From a gamma proteobacterium HTCC2207 (GTDB taxonomy: Bacteria; Pseudomonadota; Gammaproteobacteria; Pseudomonadales; Porticoccaceae), in assembly GCA_905182275.1 (NCBI GenBank), contig CAJJAU010000031.1, forward strand, positions 1 to 59,663: a stretch of 59,663 bases of DNA, read 5' to 3'. A model generated the notes under the pieces. The model did no database searches. It was given only the letters and a program-made list of their open reading frames with translations, and had not been told where the DNA came from. Made by a program: the position numbers and the translations under genes. This document shows, in pieces, positions 30,443 to 39,455 of this stretch. Position 1 is the first letter of the stretch, and each line of letters starts with the position of its first letter.

Positions 30443-30472
30443 TAGCTGCCCAGATTCTTGTCTGGGTAGCTA
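30443..30472. terminator. Hairpin between convergent genes, likely bidirectional terminator
   Basis: A 12-pair stem (one G-U pair) with a six-base loop; the arms contain GCTGCCCAGA and TCTGGGTAGC. It lies 12 bases after the aldehyde dehydrogenase stop and 17 bases from the permease stop on the other strand. Neither side has a long T-run, so it may work with rho or as a transcript end-protector. Confidence 0.5.
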
Positions 30473-30489
30473 GTAACATCTAGACTACT

Positions 30490-31788
30490 TCATTTCTTCA
30501 GTGTATCCATTTTAATCGTCAACAAATACATGATGCCCCCGGCGACAATAATGGCTATTCCCATCGCCCCCTCTTGAGGTCTGGAGACTAATACATAGAT
30601 TAGCGTCCACAGCGTGACGGCCAAATAAATCAATGGCGCTGCTGGGTAGCCAAAGGTTCGGTAAGCCCCTTCAATGTTGAGCTTTTTAAAGCGCAGTATA
30701 AAAACGCCAACCACTGAAAATAGCGTATTGATACCAAGCACAAAACTTGAAAAAACCAGTACAGATTCGAAGGTAGCACTGACAATAAAAATAATCGCTA
30801 GCGAGCTTTGAAAGATGATGGCTGTAGTGGGGATACCGTTAGCGTTAACCTGACTTAAGCGTTTAAAAAACGTAAAGTCCTCGCCGATCACTTGCAGGAC
30901 TCTTGGTCCAGCCATCGTCATCGCACTGACAGTGGAAACAAGAAGTAGCGCTAAAATAGCGCCCATGGTTTTGCCTGCAGTGTCTCCAAGGGCATGGTCG
31001 GCAACAATAACTCCAACCTCTAATTTTCCCTCTAGCAGAGATAAGGGTGCAGCGCTTAAAAAAGTAAAATTAAGTAACAGATAAATCAGCATGACAGACA
31101 CAGTACCCACCATGAGTACGATCGGTAAGTTGCGCTGCGGGTCATCTAATTCGCTAGTGACATAGGTCACTGCGTTCCAGCCAGTATAGGCATAGTTTAC
31201 GTAAATCAAAGACACTGCAAAGGCGCCACTAAATAATAATTTCTCATCACCTGCGCTAGGCATTAGATTTATTGCCTGTGGTGTGGTCCCCCAGATAAAA
31301 ATTGTAAGGCAAAACACTAAAATTAAGATGACTTTGAGAGCCGTAAAAACTTGCTGAAAGCTACTACTGGCTTGTCGTGATAAGCAGTGAATACCGGTGA
31401 GAACAACAACCAAAATAACCGCGGAACTGGTTCTTGGAAGTTCTGGAAAAACCGCTGATAAGTAGGCGCCAAAAGTCATGGCGGCAAGTGCGACAGGCGC
31501 AGCAAAACCAACTGTCGCAGACACCCAGCCTGAAATAAAACCGGCGCAGGGGTGATAGAGCCGGCCAAGAAAATTATATTCACCGCCTGAACGTGGTAAA
31601 TTCGCGCCAAGTTCAGCGTAAGTGAGCGCCCCGCAAAGTGCAGTTAAGCCGCCAATTAACCACAACATCATCAGTGCAAAGTAAGACTGAATACCCAGTA
31701 ACTGAAACCCCAGGCTAGTAAAAACGCCGGTCCCTATCATATTGGCAACGACCACTGAGATACCGGTCATTTTAGAAAACTTTTGCAT
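30490..31788 (-). CDS. APC-superfamily amino-acid permease
   Basis: 432 residues from ATG 31788, with about twelve hydrophobic segments. The first helix MTGISVVVANMIGTGVFTSLG contains the G-x-G substrate-backbone motif of APC transporters, and GGEYNFLGRLYHP is the typical loop after helix 3. A longer in-frame start at 31941 would add ~50 polar residues unlike the family; ATG 31788 with AAGG nearby is preferred. The transported amino acid is not predictable. It is divergent from the DUF3604 operon, with 243 bases between them. Confidence 0.87.
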   Translation of the reverse strand: MQKFSKMTGISVVVANMIGTGVFTSLGFQLLGIQSYFALMMLWLIGGLTALCGALTYAELGANLPRSGGEYNFLGRLYHPCAGFISGWVSATVGFAAPVALAAMTFGAYLSAVFPELPRTSSAVILVVVLTGIHCLSRQASSSFQQVFTALKVILILVFCLTIFIWGTTPQAINLMPSAGDEKLLFSGAFAVSLIYVNYAYTGWNAVTYVTSELDDPQRNLPIVLMVGTVSVMLIYLLLNFTFLSAAPLSLLEGKLEVGVIVADHALGDTAGKTMGAILALLLVSTVSAMTMAGPRVLQVIGEDFTFFKRLSQVNANGIPTTAIIFQSSLAIIFIVSATFESVLVFSSFVLGINTLFSVVGVFILRFKKLNIEGAYRTFGYPAAPLIYLAVTLWTLIYVLVSRPQEGAMGIAIIVAGGIMYLLTIKMDTLKK

Positions 31789-31965
31789 AGTAGCCTTAGG
31801 CAGTAAGATGATTTTTCCCAGCACTTTACCCCAGCGCTTAGTATTGTGCAGTAAATTCTCAAAATCATTGAAATGGCAGTTAGCATGCCATAAGCTGATG
31901 TCGCGAGTTGCGAGCAAGCAGGCCGTGCCATGAGATGGCAATTGGTTCCATCCAGATATAACTAT

Positions 31966-31994
31966 TTGACGTGTTTGCTTTACAATACTAAAAA
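31966..31994 (+). promoter_or_regulatory. Candidate promoter of the DUF3604 operon
   Basis: TTGACG at 31966-31971 and TAAAAA at 31989-31994 are separated by 17 bases. The -35 box is good and the -10 box is moderate. The next start codon with a strong ribosome site (AGAGGGAG) is at 32032, leaving a leader of about 30 bases. Other AT-rich -10 choices lie a few bases downstream. Confidence 0.4.
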
Positions 31995-32031
31995 TAAAAT
32001 ATTATAAATGAAGTTAGAGGGAGCTGTAATA

Positions 32032-33903
32032 ATGAAGAAAATTATCATCATGCTATGTGCAATGGCGAGCGCAATGGCCAGTGCAGAGGCAACCAAAAAC
32101 GTCTATTTTGGTGACACGCACCTGCATAGTTCTTACTCCTTTGACGCATTTTTAAATAATAATCACAGTGCGGACCCAGATGCAGCGTACCGCTGGGCGA
32201 AAGGCCAACCTGTTATACACCCTTATAATCGAACCAGAGTCCAGATAGGCACACCGTTAGATTTTCTTGTGGTATCAGATCATGCTGAGATGCTCGGTGT
32301 TATGAAGGCAGTGCGAGAAGATACCATGATAAAAGAAGATCTTGGCTGGATCGGAAATATCAAGAGATGGTATTCCTTTCGACTGATGAATGAGGCTATT
32401 GATACTGATACTGGGTTACAGTTTTTCGGGCAGTTTTTGCCCAAAATTTCTATGGATAATGGCCATAATGATCCGGTAAAAAATTCCAATAATAATATTT
32501 CCACGGTGGATATTTTTGGCGATATGACAAAAACATCAAAAATAGCCTGGGATGATATTGTTGAGAGTGCAGAGCGCCATAATGATCCAGGAACCTTTAC
32601 TAGTTTAATCGGTTGGGAGTGGAGCTCGATTCCCATGGGAGCTAATTTACATCGCATTGTTATAACCCCGGATGGTGCCGATAAAGCCAAGCAGTTCTTG
32701 CCTTATGGATCAGATAAAAGTCAGTATCCAGAGGATCTCTGGCAATGGTTAGATGAGACCCAGCAACGTACTGGAACTCGATTTATTGCCATTCCCCATA
32801 ACTCGAACATCTCTAAAGGCTATATGTTTGATAATACTACTTTGCGTGGAGAGCCTATCGATGCTGATTATGCTCGCCGTCGGATTAAATGGGAGCCTAT
32901 TGTCGAAGTTACTCAGATCAAAGGCGATAGTGAAACGCGCAGCGATTTTTCTCCGGATGATGAGTTCGCAGATTTTGAGAACTACGACCACTATATCCAA
33001 CAGGGAAAATCCGAATATAAAGCGTCTACCGCAGATTATATTCGACCGGCATTAAAAAAAGGGCTAGCGATTGAGCAAGATATCGGCGTCAATCCCTACA
33101 AGTTCGGACTAATTGGGTCGACCGATGCTCACTCTGGCCTGTCCTCTGCCGAAGAAGGCAATTTTTGGGGGAAAATGGCAAAGGACTCAACGCCTGAAAC
33201 GAAAGAACGCTTTGGAAGTATCAGCTCTTCTAACGGTTGGAATATGTCGGCATCTGGGCTGGCTGCAGTCTGGGCTGAAGAGAATACCCGTGAGGCAATC
33301 TATGCCGCCTTCAAACGCAAGGAAGTGTATGCCACCTCAGGGCCTCGCTTGCGGGTTCAAATGTTTGCCGGATGGGATTTTCCTGAAGGTGCTGAGACGA
33401 GCGAGAGCTTTGCTCTGATTGGCCGTCAGTACGGCGTGCCCATGGGTGGTGACTTAGTGGCTAATGATAACGACGGCAAAGCGCCGGTGTTTTTATTGCG
33501 AGCAGTAAAGGACCCTGCGGGCGCTAACTTAGATCGGTTTCAGGTGGTCAAGGGATGGATTGATAATGCTGGGCAGCAGCAGGAAAGGGTCTATAACGTT
33601 GCTTGGTCTGATGGGCGCCAATTAGATGCGAGTGGTAATTTGCCACCGGTGGGCAATACAGTCGATGTTAGCTCTGGCCGCTATACAAATACTATTGGGC
33701 AGCCTGAATTCTCACTGACCTGGGCAGATCCAGATTTTAATCCGCAGCAATCTGCATTTTATTATGTTCGAGTGTTGCAAATCCCAACGCCGAGAAACGG
33801 TTTACTGGACAGCTTGGCATTGGAGCTGGATCAGCCACCAAGAGGACCAAAAACGATTCAGGAACGAGCCTACTCTTCGCCTGTTTGGTATAAGCCCCAA
33901 TAG
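32032..33903 (+). CDS. DUF3604 exported PHP-like putative metallohydrolase, copy 1
   Basis: 623 residues from ATG 32032 (AGAGGGAG upstream). A signal peptide (MKKIIIMLCAMASAMASAEA) should send it to the periplasm. Potential metal ligands recur as in PHP phosphoesterase-type barrels: FGDTHLHS (D28, H30, H32), VVSDHAE (D83, H84), AIPHNSN (H256) and GSTDAHSG (D365, H367). This is the DUF3604 pattern; the substrate of this family is unknown to me. About 60 percent of positions look identical to the next gene by eye. The C-terminal ~170 residues (VFLLRAVKDPAGANLDR, YYVRVLQIPTPR) may form a beta-rich accessory domain. First gene of a likely four-gene operon. Confidence 0.83.
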   Translation: MKKIIIMLCAMASAMASAEATKNVYFGDTHLHSSYSFDAFLNNNHSADPDAAYRWAKGQPVIHPYNRTRVQIGTPLDFLVVSDHAEMLGVMKAVREDTMIKEDLGWIGNIKRWYSFRLMNEAIDTDTGLQFFGQFLPKISMDNGHNDPVKNSNNNISTVDIFGDMTKTSKIAWDDIVESAERHNDPGTFTSLIGWEWSSIPMGANLHRIVITPDGADKAKQFLPYGSDKSQYPEDLWQWLDETQQRTGTRFIAIPHNSNISKGYMFDNTTLRGEPIDADYARRRIKWEPIVEVTQIKGDSETRSDFSPDDEFADFENYDHYIQQGKSEYKASTADYIRPALKKGLAIEQDIGVNPYKFGLIGSTDAHSGLSSAEEGNFWGKMAKDSTPETKERFGSISSSNGWNMSASGLAAVWAEENTREAIYAAFKRKEVYATSGPRLRVQMFAGWDFPEGAETSESFALIGRQYGVPMGGDLVANDNDGKAPVFLLRAVKDPAGANLDRFQVVKGWIDNAGQQQERVYNVAWSDGRQLDASGNLPPVGNTVDVSSGRYTNTIGQPEFSLTWADPDFNPQQSAFYYVRVLQIPTPRNGLLDSLALELDQPPRGPKTIQERAYSSPVWYKPQ

Positions 33904-33922
33904 CTTGTTTTAGGAGATCGTT

Positions 33923-35791
33923 TTGAAAAAGTGCCTTAGTGTAGTGTTCAGCACCTCAATATTTTGCTCTTTGCCTATTTTGGCAGAGACAGAAACGAAG
34001 GTGCTTTTCGGTGATACCCACCTCCACTCTGCCTATTCCTTTGATGCATTTCTCAATGACAACGATTCTGCATTTCCTGATGACGCTTATCGTTGGGCTA
34101 GGGGACTGCCCGTTATACATCCTACTAACCGAGTTAGAGTGCAAATTGAGACGCCTTTAGATTTCTTGGTGGTATCAGATCATGCCGAAGTTCTTGGTGT
34201 GATGACTGAGTTGCACTCAGATCGAAGTCTATTGGCAGATATGGGTTTTTGGGGAAACTTTAAACGTTGGGTTAGCCTCGAAATTGCGGACTATTTAATT
34301 GATAGCGGCCGTGCTGAGCTGCTTTTCACTTACGGGCTGCCAAAGCCCCCGGTGGGATCTGGCCATGATCCAGTGGCCGATGAAAATGGCGCTGTATTAG
34401 ATGCTGGCTTCGGTGATACCACAGCCATTCGTGGGCATGTGTGGGAAGATATTGTGGGTGCAGCTGAGCGTCACAATCGTCCAGGAACCTTTACAAGTTT
34501 AATAGGTTGGGAATGGACATCAACGCCGACTGGCGCCAATTTACACCGAGTGATATTGACACCAGATGGTGCTGAAAAGGCCTCTCAATTTTTACCTTAT
34601 GGTTCAGATGAGAGTCAGTATCCTCAAGATCTTTGGCGTTGGTTAGAAAAAACCGGCGAACGAACAGGTACACGGTTTTTATCGATTCCTCATAACTCCA
34701 ATTTATCCAAAGGCTATATGTTCGATGACTTAACGTTGGAGGGAAATCCTATCACCGCTGAGTACGCATCCACGCGCATGGCGTTTGAGCCAGTTGTTGA
34801 AGTCACTCAAATTAAGGGTGACAGCGAATCTCTTCCAAATAGTCCAGCAGATGATTTTGCGGATTTTGAAACCTATCAATATTATTTGCAGGCTTATGGA
34901 ACAGATTATCAGCCGCAGGCGGGTGATTATGTGCGCTCCGCCTTAAAAAGGGGGCTCTCTATTGCCGAAGATATTGGTGTAAACCCTTACAAATTTGGCA
35001 TGATTGGGTCCACTGATTCGCATACTGGCTTAGCTTCGGCAGAGGAGGGCAATTTTTGGGGAAAATACCCCAATGACTCAACGCCCGAGACTAAAGATCA
35101 AGCGATTATCGGCGATTCTGATAACAGTGGGTGGTCTATGTCAGCTTCAGGATTAGCGGCTGTCTGGGCTAAAGAAAACACCCGAGAAGAGATCTACGCT
35201 GCATTTAAACGCAAAGAAGTTTACGCCACCACCGGACCAAGATTGAGGCTGCAGATGTTTGCTAGCTGGGCATTCCCCGAAAATAGTGAAGACAATAACA
35301 ATCTGGCTGAGATTGGTTATGCCTATGGTGTGCCCATGGGCGGCGATTTACTGCGCCAAAATGAAGGGGGAGCACCGCAGTTTTTGCTCCGCGCGGTAAA
35401 AGACCCAGTCGGCGCTAATTTGGATCGAGTTCAAATTATTAAAGGCTGGCTCGACCAAGCGGGCAGGCAGCAAGAGAAAGTTTACAACGTTGTATGGTCC
35501 GATGATCGGACTCTGGATAAGGATGGAAGGTTACCGTCAGTTGGCAGCACCGTAGATTTAAATACGGGTCGCCACATAAACAGTATTGGCACGGCTGAGT
35601 TATCGGTGCTGTGGGAAGATCCAGATTTTAATCCTGGCCAGCGCGCATTTTATTATACTCGTGTTATGCAGATACCTACCGCGCGACATTCTCTATATGA
35701 CGCTATCGCGCTTCAGGCGATGGATCTTGATAACGGGCCGAATACTATTCAAGAGCGAGCCTATAGTTCGCCTATCTGGTACACGCCCTGA
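33923..35791 (+). CDS. DUF3604 exported PHP-like putative metallohydrolase, copy 2
   Basis: 622 residues. Start is TTG at 33923, supported by AGGAG six bases before it and by a signal peptide (CLSVVFSTSIFCSLPILA) that begins directly after. All the candidate metal motifs of copy 1 are kept: FGDTHLHS, VVSDHAE, SIPHNSN and GSTDSHTG. The two copies differ most in the segment after VSDHAE (about residues 90-165) and in the stretch near ETKERFG/ETKDQAI, which could shape substrate choice. It follows copy 1 by 19 bases. The tandem arrangement suggests an old duplication with divergence rather than a recent copy. Confidence 0.82.
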   Translation: MKKCLSVVFSTSIFCSLPILAETETKVLFGDTHLHSAYSFDAFLNDNDSAFPDDAYRWARGLPVIHPTNRVRVQIETPLDFLVVSDHAEVLGVMTELHSDRSLLADMGFWGNFKRWVSLEIADYLIDSGRAELLFTYGLPKPPVGSGHDPVADENGAVLDAGFGDTTAIRGHVWEDIVGAAERHNRPGTFTSLIGWEWTSTPTGANLHRVILTPDGAEKASQFLPYGSDESQYPQDLWRWLEKTGERTGTRFLSIPHNSNLSKGYMFDDLTLEGNPITAEYASTRMAFEPVVEVTQIKGDSESLPNSPADDFADFETYQYYLQAYGTDYQPQAGDYVRSALKRGLSIAEDIGVNPYKFGMIGSTDSHTGLASAEEGNFWGKYPNDSTPETKDQAIIGDSDNSGWSMSASGLAAVWAKENTREEIYAAFKRKEVYATTGPRLRLQMFASWAFPENSEDNNNLAEIGYAYGVPMGGDLLRQNEGGAPQFLLRAVKDPVGANLDRVQIIKGWLDQAGRQQEKVYNVVWSDDRTLDKDGRLPSVGSTVDLNTGRHINSIGTAELSVLWEDPDFNPGQRAFYYTRVMQIPTARHSLYDAIALQAMDLDNGPNTIQERAYSSPIWYTP

Positions 35792-35819
35792 AGATGTATG
35801 AACTTGCATTATTGAACAA

Positions 35820-36737
35820 ATGGTATCGCCTATGAAATTTTCTTACCGCCAGTTACTTAAAGAGCCCTTGGTACAATTTATGGCCATCGGACTGTTATTG
35901 TTCGGCGGTGAACGATTATTGAACTCGGATGATTATGCAGATAGCCAGAACAACATACTGGTTGATGACAAAGTGTTAACTCAATTTCTACAACAGCAAG
36001 CGAAAAAGTTCAAACCTGAGCAGGCCAAAAAGGCCTTAGCGGCGATGAGTGATGATCGGCGGCAGAGACTCGTAGATGACTATGTTCGCGGAGAGGTCCT
36101 TTATCGAGAGGCACTGGCGCTAGATTTAGATCGCAATGACCCTATTATTCGCCGTCGACTCATGCAAAAGATGGACTACCTCGCTCAGGGCTTTTATGAC
36201 GAAATAGAGCCTCTCACAGAAGATGACTTAACGGCCTTTTATGAGGCGAACAGGGAAGACTACAGGAAGCCTGCAAGCGCGACCTTTACGCATGTTTTTG
36301 TCTCCAGTGAAAAACGCGGTTCTGAGGAGAGTAAAGTTCAGGCTGAGAGTTTACTCACAATGATTAATCAGACTGGAGTACCCTTTGAAAAAGCCGGACG
36401 GCATGGTGAGCGGTTTTTATATAATCGAAATTATGTCAACAGAGACAGTCAAGAGATAGCCAGTCATTTTGGGCGGTCATTTGAGCAACAATTATTCGCT
36501 TTAAACCCAGTCCTGCCAGATGCTGAGTCGCAGTGGCAGGGTCCATTGCTGTCAAGTTATGGATGGCATCTGGTGCTGCTGACCAAAAACATTGAGTCTT
36601 TTATTCCTCAACTTATTGAAATCAGTGGAGTGGTTTTGGCTGATGCACAGCGGCAGCAACAGGGTGAGCTCAAGCGCTTGGCTGTTGATGCGCTTCGCGC
36701 CAAATATCAGATTACCAAAAGAGTTCAGGCCAATTGA
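35820..36737 (+). CDS. Membrane-anchored peptidyl-prolyl isomerase (PpiC/SurA type)
   Basis: 305 residues. A single N-terminal helix (LVQFMAIGLLLFGG, about 17-30) anchors it in the inner membrane, followed by a helical chaperone-like part (RQRLVDDYVRGEVLYREALAL) and a parvulin-like region (about 140-260: PASATFTHVFVSS through LLSSYGWHLVLL). The parvulin core is divergent, so isomerase activity is uncertain and a holdase/foldase role is equally possible. ATG 35820 and ATG 35832 are both possible starts; neither has a strong ribosome site. It overlaps the next gene by four bases and follows the DUF3604 pair by 28, so it probably helps fold those exported proteins or the HupE-like partner. Confidence 0.82.
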   Translation: MVSPMKFSYRQLLKEPLVQFMAIGLLLFGGERLLNSDDYADSQNNILVDDKVLTQFLQQQAKKFKPEQAKKALAAMSDDRRQRLVDDYVRGEVLYREALALDLDRNDPIIRRRLMQKMDYLAQGFYDEIEPLTEDDLTAFYEANREDYRKPASATFTHVFVSSEKRGSEESKVQAESLLTMINQTGVPFEKAGRHGERFLYNRNYVNRDSQEIASHFGRSFEQQLFALNPVLPDAESQWQGPLLSSYGWHLVLLTKNIESFIPQLIEISGVVLADAQRQQQGELKRLAVDALRAKYQITKRVQAN

Positions 36738-37729
36738 TTAGAGCTGCCTTAGCCTTTTTGTGTCTATTTGTGTTTATGTCGCAGATCACCGCCGATGAGG
36801 CTAGGCCGGTCTATGTAGAAATTGATCAGGTGTCGCCTTTAAAATACTCGGTTAGGTGGAAGATTCCTCCAGTCATGGCCGAGGGAGAGGAACCGCGAAT
36901 TAGTTTAGAACATGCCAGTTGTAATTTGGCAATGGATCAGCCGTCAGCCGGTTTGCTGGGGCGTGCGTTGTATGAGTGCAGTGAGACTGACTTAAAATTT
37001 GATATAAGACTGATTTATCCTGTGGGTAACCCAGCGTTAACGTCGCTGGTTGTGTTCAAAGGTTTATTCTCCGATCCTCAGCAAATCTTCTCGGGACCTG
37101 AAGTTACCACCATTACATTGGGTGCACTCGATGAGCCGCTAGATGTCAGCAAGCAATATCTTTTTGCCGGTATAGAGCATATTTTGGTTGGATCAGACCA
37201 TCTTTTATTTATTGTGTGCTTAATTGTGATTGCGCGCAGTTTTAAGCGGTTAGTTCTTACAGTGACGGGCTTTACTGCAGCGCATTCGATCACCTTGAGT
37301 CTGGCAACCTTAAATATTGTGCAAGTCAGGACTGAGTTGGTCGAGCTGCTTATTGCACTGAGTATTCTTTTGCTGGCTGTTGAGATTATTAAGCATTACC
37401 GGATTAAAGATCACACCAGCTTTACATGGCGTTATCCGATAACAGTATCTTCTGTCTTTGGTTTACTTCATGGGTTTGGGTTTGCGGTGGTGTTACAAGA
37501 GCTGGGGCTACCGCAGTCAATGAAAATTCATGCACTGTTGTTTTTTAATATTGGCGTCGAAATTGGCCAACTACTATTTATTGCCGCAGTTATGGCCGTT
37601 TCCTTATTGGCAATAAAATTGATCCCTGCTGTGGGTAAAAGTCAGGCGATGATTACTCAATTATCTATCTATGTTATCGGCAGTTGCAGTGCTTACTGGC
37701 TTTTCGAGCGGACTATCTTGTTGCTGTAA
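36734..37729 (+). CDS. HupE/UreJ family membrane protein
   Basis: 331 residues from TTG 36734, which overlaps the previous stop (TTGA). A signal peptide (MIRAALAFLCLFVFMSQITA) leads into a ~110-residue extracytoplasmic domain with two cysteines (C63, C82), then about six membrane helices. The helices carry FAGIEHILVGSDHLLF (H149, D155, H156), a conserved H184 in GFTAAHS, H246 in GLLHGFGF and E276, the HupE/UreJ pattern linked to nickel or other metal transport. Neither urease nor hydrogenase genes are present, so a metal-supply role for the DUF3604 enzymes is my inference only. Last gene of the operon; converges on suhB. Confidence 0.82.
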   Translation: MIRAALAFLCLFVFMSQITADEARPVYVEIDQVSPLKYSVRWKIPPVMAEGEEPRISLEHASCNLAMDQPSAGLLGRALYECSETDLKFDIRLIYPVGNPALTSLVVFKGLFSDPQQIFSGPEVTTITLGALDEPLDVSKQYLFAGIEHILVGSDHLLFIVCLIVIARSFKRLVLTVTGFTAAHSITLSLATLNIVQVRTELVELLIALSILLLAVEIIKHYRIKDHTSFTWRYPITVSSVFGLLHGFGFAVVLQELGLPQSMKIHALLFFNIGVEIGQLLFIAAVMAVSLLAIKLIPAVGKSQAMITQLSIYVIGSCSAYWLFERTILLL

Positions 37730-37759
37730 ACCCTGCTCCGAGCTCTCAGAAATTCAAGC

Positions 37760-38563
37760 TTATTTAATGTGTCCCAAGTGTTTGGCGATAACTTTTAGGG
37801 ATGGTTTAAACAATTTGGGTGTGCAAGCAATAATATGGCCAGTGTCCAAAAATGATTCTCCACCTTGAAAATCACTGACCATTCCGCCAGCTTCTCTGAC
37901 AATAAGAGCACCAGCTGCTATATCCCAGGGTTTTAAATGCATTTCCCAGAACACATCCATTCGCCCAGCAGCCACATAGGCTAAGTCAAGAGAGGCTACC
38001 CCTAGGCGTCTAATACCCGAGGAGTTGTCAGCAAATTCATGCATGCATGCTAGGTAATTTTTCATCTCACTAAAGGAGGGGTCACTGAAAGGGATTCCGG
38101 TTGCGTAAAGAGCACCTGCTTCCTCGCGGCGGCCTGATACTCGAATTCGGCGGCCATTCAGTCGAGCGCCGCCGCCGCGGCTGGCAGTAAATTCTTCGCG
38201 TTTAAAGGGCTCTAAAATGACGGCATGCTCAAGACGTCCCTTTACCCGACAGGCGATCGAAACAGCCACATGGGGTATGCCTCGTACAAAATTAGTGGTG
38301 CCATCTAAGGGGTCGATTATCCACTGGAAATCGCTGCTCTTGTTGCCACTAGAGCCGCCTTCCTCACCAAGAAAACAATGATCTGGATAGGCTTTTTTAA
38401 GTTGCTCAATAATCATTTCTTCAGAGCGTCGATCAACTTCAGTGACAAAGTCATGACGACCTTTTTCATCGACTTTGACTAACTCTAAGTTGTCGGCAGC
38501 TTTTACTATCATTTCGCCGGCCTGACGGGCAGCGCGGAGTGCGATATTGACCATCGGTTGCAT
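37760..38563 (-). CDS. suhB: Inositol-1-monophosphatase SuhB
   Basis: 267 residues from ATG 38563, the exact length of E. coli SuhB; an upstream frame extension to 38638 is rejected. Metal-site motifs are LGEEGG, DPLDGTTNFVRG and WDIAAGALIVREAGG. Besides inositol phosphatase activity, SuhB joins the rRNA antitermination complex in E. coli. It is divergent from trmJ, as in Pseudomonas. The two promoters appear to overlap completely at 38597-38628. Confidence 0.95.
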   Translation of the reverse strand: MQPMVNIALRAARQAGEMIVKAADNLELVKVDEKGRHDFVTEVDRRSEEMIIEQLKKAYPDHCFLGEEGGSSGNKSSDFQWIIDPLDGTTNFVRGIPHVAVSIACRVKGRLEHAVILEPFKREEFTASRGGGARLNGRRIRVSGRREEAGALYATGIPFSDPSFSEMKNYLACMHEFADNSSGIRRLGVASLDLAYVAAGRMDVFWEMHLKPWDIAAGALIVREAGGMVSDFQGGESFLDTGHIIACTPKLFKPSLKVIAKHLGHIK

Positions 38564-38596
38564 AAGAGATTTCCAAGTGATGTTTAGACGGCGCGC

Positions 38597-38628
38597 ATTG
38601 TACCAGAGAACCTTGATTCTGATACACT
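38597..38628. promoter_or_regulatory. Overlapping divergent promoters of suhB and trmJ
   Basis: On the plus strand, TGATACACT (38620-38628) is an extended -10 box facing trmJ. On the minus strand, TGGTACAAT (38605-38597) is an extended -10 box facing suhB. With 17-base spacers, each -35 region falls in the other's -10 region, so RNA polymerase could hold only one at a time. Both -35 boxes are weak, which is usual for extended -10 promoters. Confidence 0.4.
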
Positions 38629-38688
38629 CGCCACCCAATTTTTAACTGAACAATAAAAGAGTGTTAAAACACACTTGAGAGGTAGTTT

Positions 38689-39435
38689 GTGTCAACTGTA
38701 GAACGGCAATCTAAAATTCGCATGGTTTTGGTTAATACCACACATCCCGGTAACATCGGTGGTGCGGCTCGGGCGATTAAAAATATGGGGCTAACAGAAC
38801 TCTATTTGGTCCAGCCACGCGAGTTTCCTGCGCCTCGCGCTGTATGGCGTGCGGCGGGTGCGCGCGATATATTAACGAACGTAAAGGTTGTTGAATCCTT
38901 GGATGAAGCGATCGCAGGCTGCGGCTTGGTCGTCGGAACCAGTGCTAGAGAACGTCGTATACCTTGGCCATTAATTAATCCTCGAGAATGCGGAGAAAAA
39001 ATCTGGAGCGAAGCGGCGAGTCATGATGTTGCATTGCTGTTTGGCCGTGAAGATCGAGGTTTAACCAACTCTGAACTGCAAAAATGTCATTATCATGTGC
39101 ATATTCCCTCTAATCCAGACTATAGCTCTCTCAATTTGGCAACAGCAGTTCAGGTGCTTGCTTATGAAGTGCGCATGGCGAGCTTGCAGGATGAAAATGG
39201 CGTATTGCCCTCCATGGATGAGTGGGATCAACCGTTAGCCACCGCTGATGAGTTAGAGCTATTTCATCAGCATTTAGCTGAAACAATGGCCACCTTGAAG
39301 TTTTATGATCCAGATAATCCTAAACAATTACTCACCCGTATGCGTCGGCTTTTTAACCGCACCAGAATGGATAAAATGGAAGTTTCGATGCTACGTGGTC
39401 TGTTGACTGCAGCGGGTCGTAATAGACAAAGTTAG
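38689..39435 (+). CDS. trmJ: tRNA (cytidine/uridine-2'-O-)-methyltransferase TrmJ
   Basis: 248 residues; SPOUT-class methyltransferase that 2'-O-methylates position 32 of several tRNAs. MVLVNTTHPGNIGGAARAIKNMG is the family start, and the knot region LLFGREDRGL and SLNLATAVQVLAYE bind AdoMet. A helical C-terminal extension (about 165-248) is present as in the E. coli enzyme. The start is GTG at 38689, following GAGAGG. Its partner in Pseudomonas, cysE, is missing from the following 103-base gap, which instead holds the iscR promoter. Confidence 0.95.
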   Translation: MSTVERQSKIRMVLVNTTHPGNIGGAARAIKNMGLTELYLVQPREFPAPRAVWRAAGARDILTNVKVVESLDEAIAGCGLVVGTSARERRIPWPLINPRECGEKIWSEAASHDVALLFGREDRGLTNSELQKCHYHVHIPSNPDYSSLNLATAVQVLAYEVRMASLQDENGVLPSMDEWDQPLATADELELFHQHLAETMATLKFYDPDNPKQLLTRMRRLFNRTRMDKMEVSMLRGLLTAAGRNRQS

Positions 39436-39455
39436 TCGTTAGCGTCCCCCTTATA

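Noticed and set aside
31789-31941. Longer N-terminus for the amino-acid permease
   Set aside because: Adds ~50 polar residues before the first transporter helix, unlike APC permeases; ATG 31788 fits the family.
38564-38638. Extended start of suhB
   Set aside because: It would run through the divergent promoter region; ATG 38563 gives the exact E. coli length.
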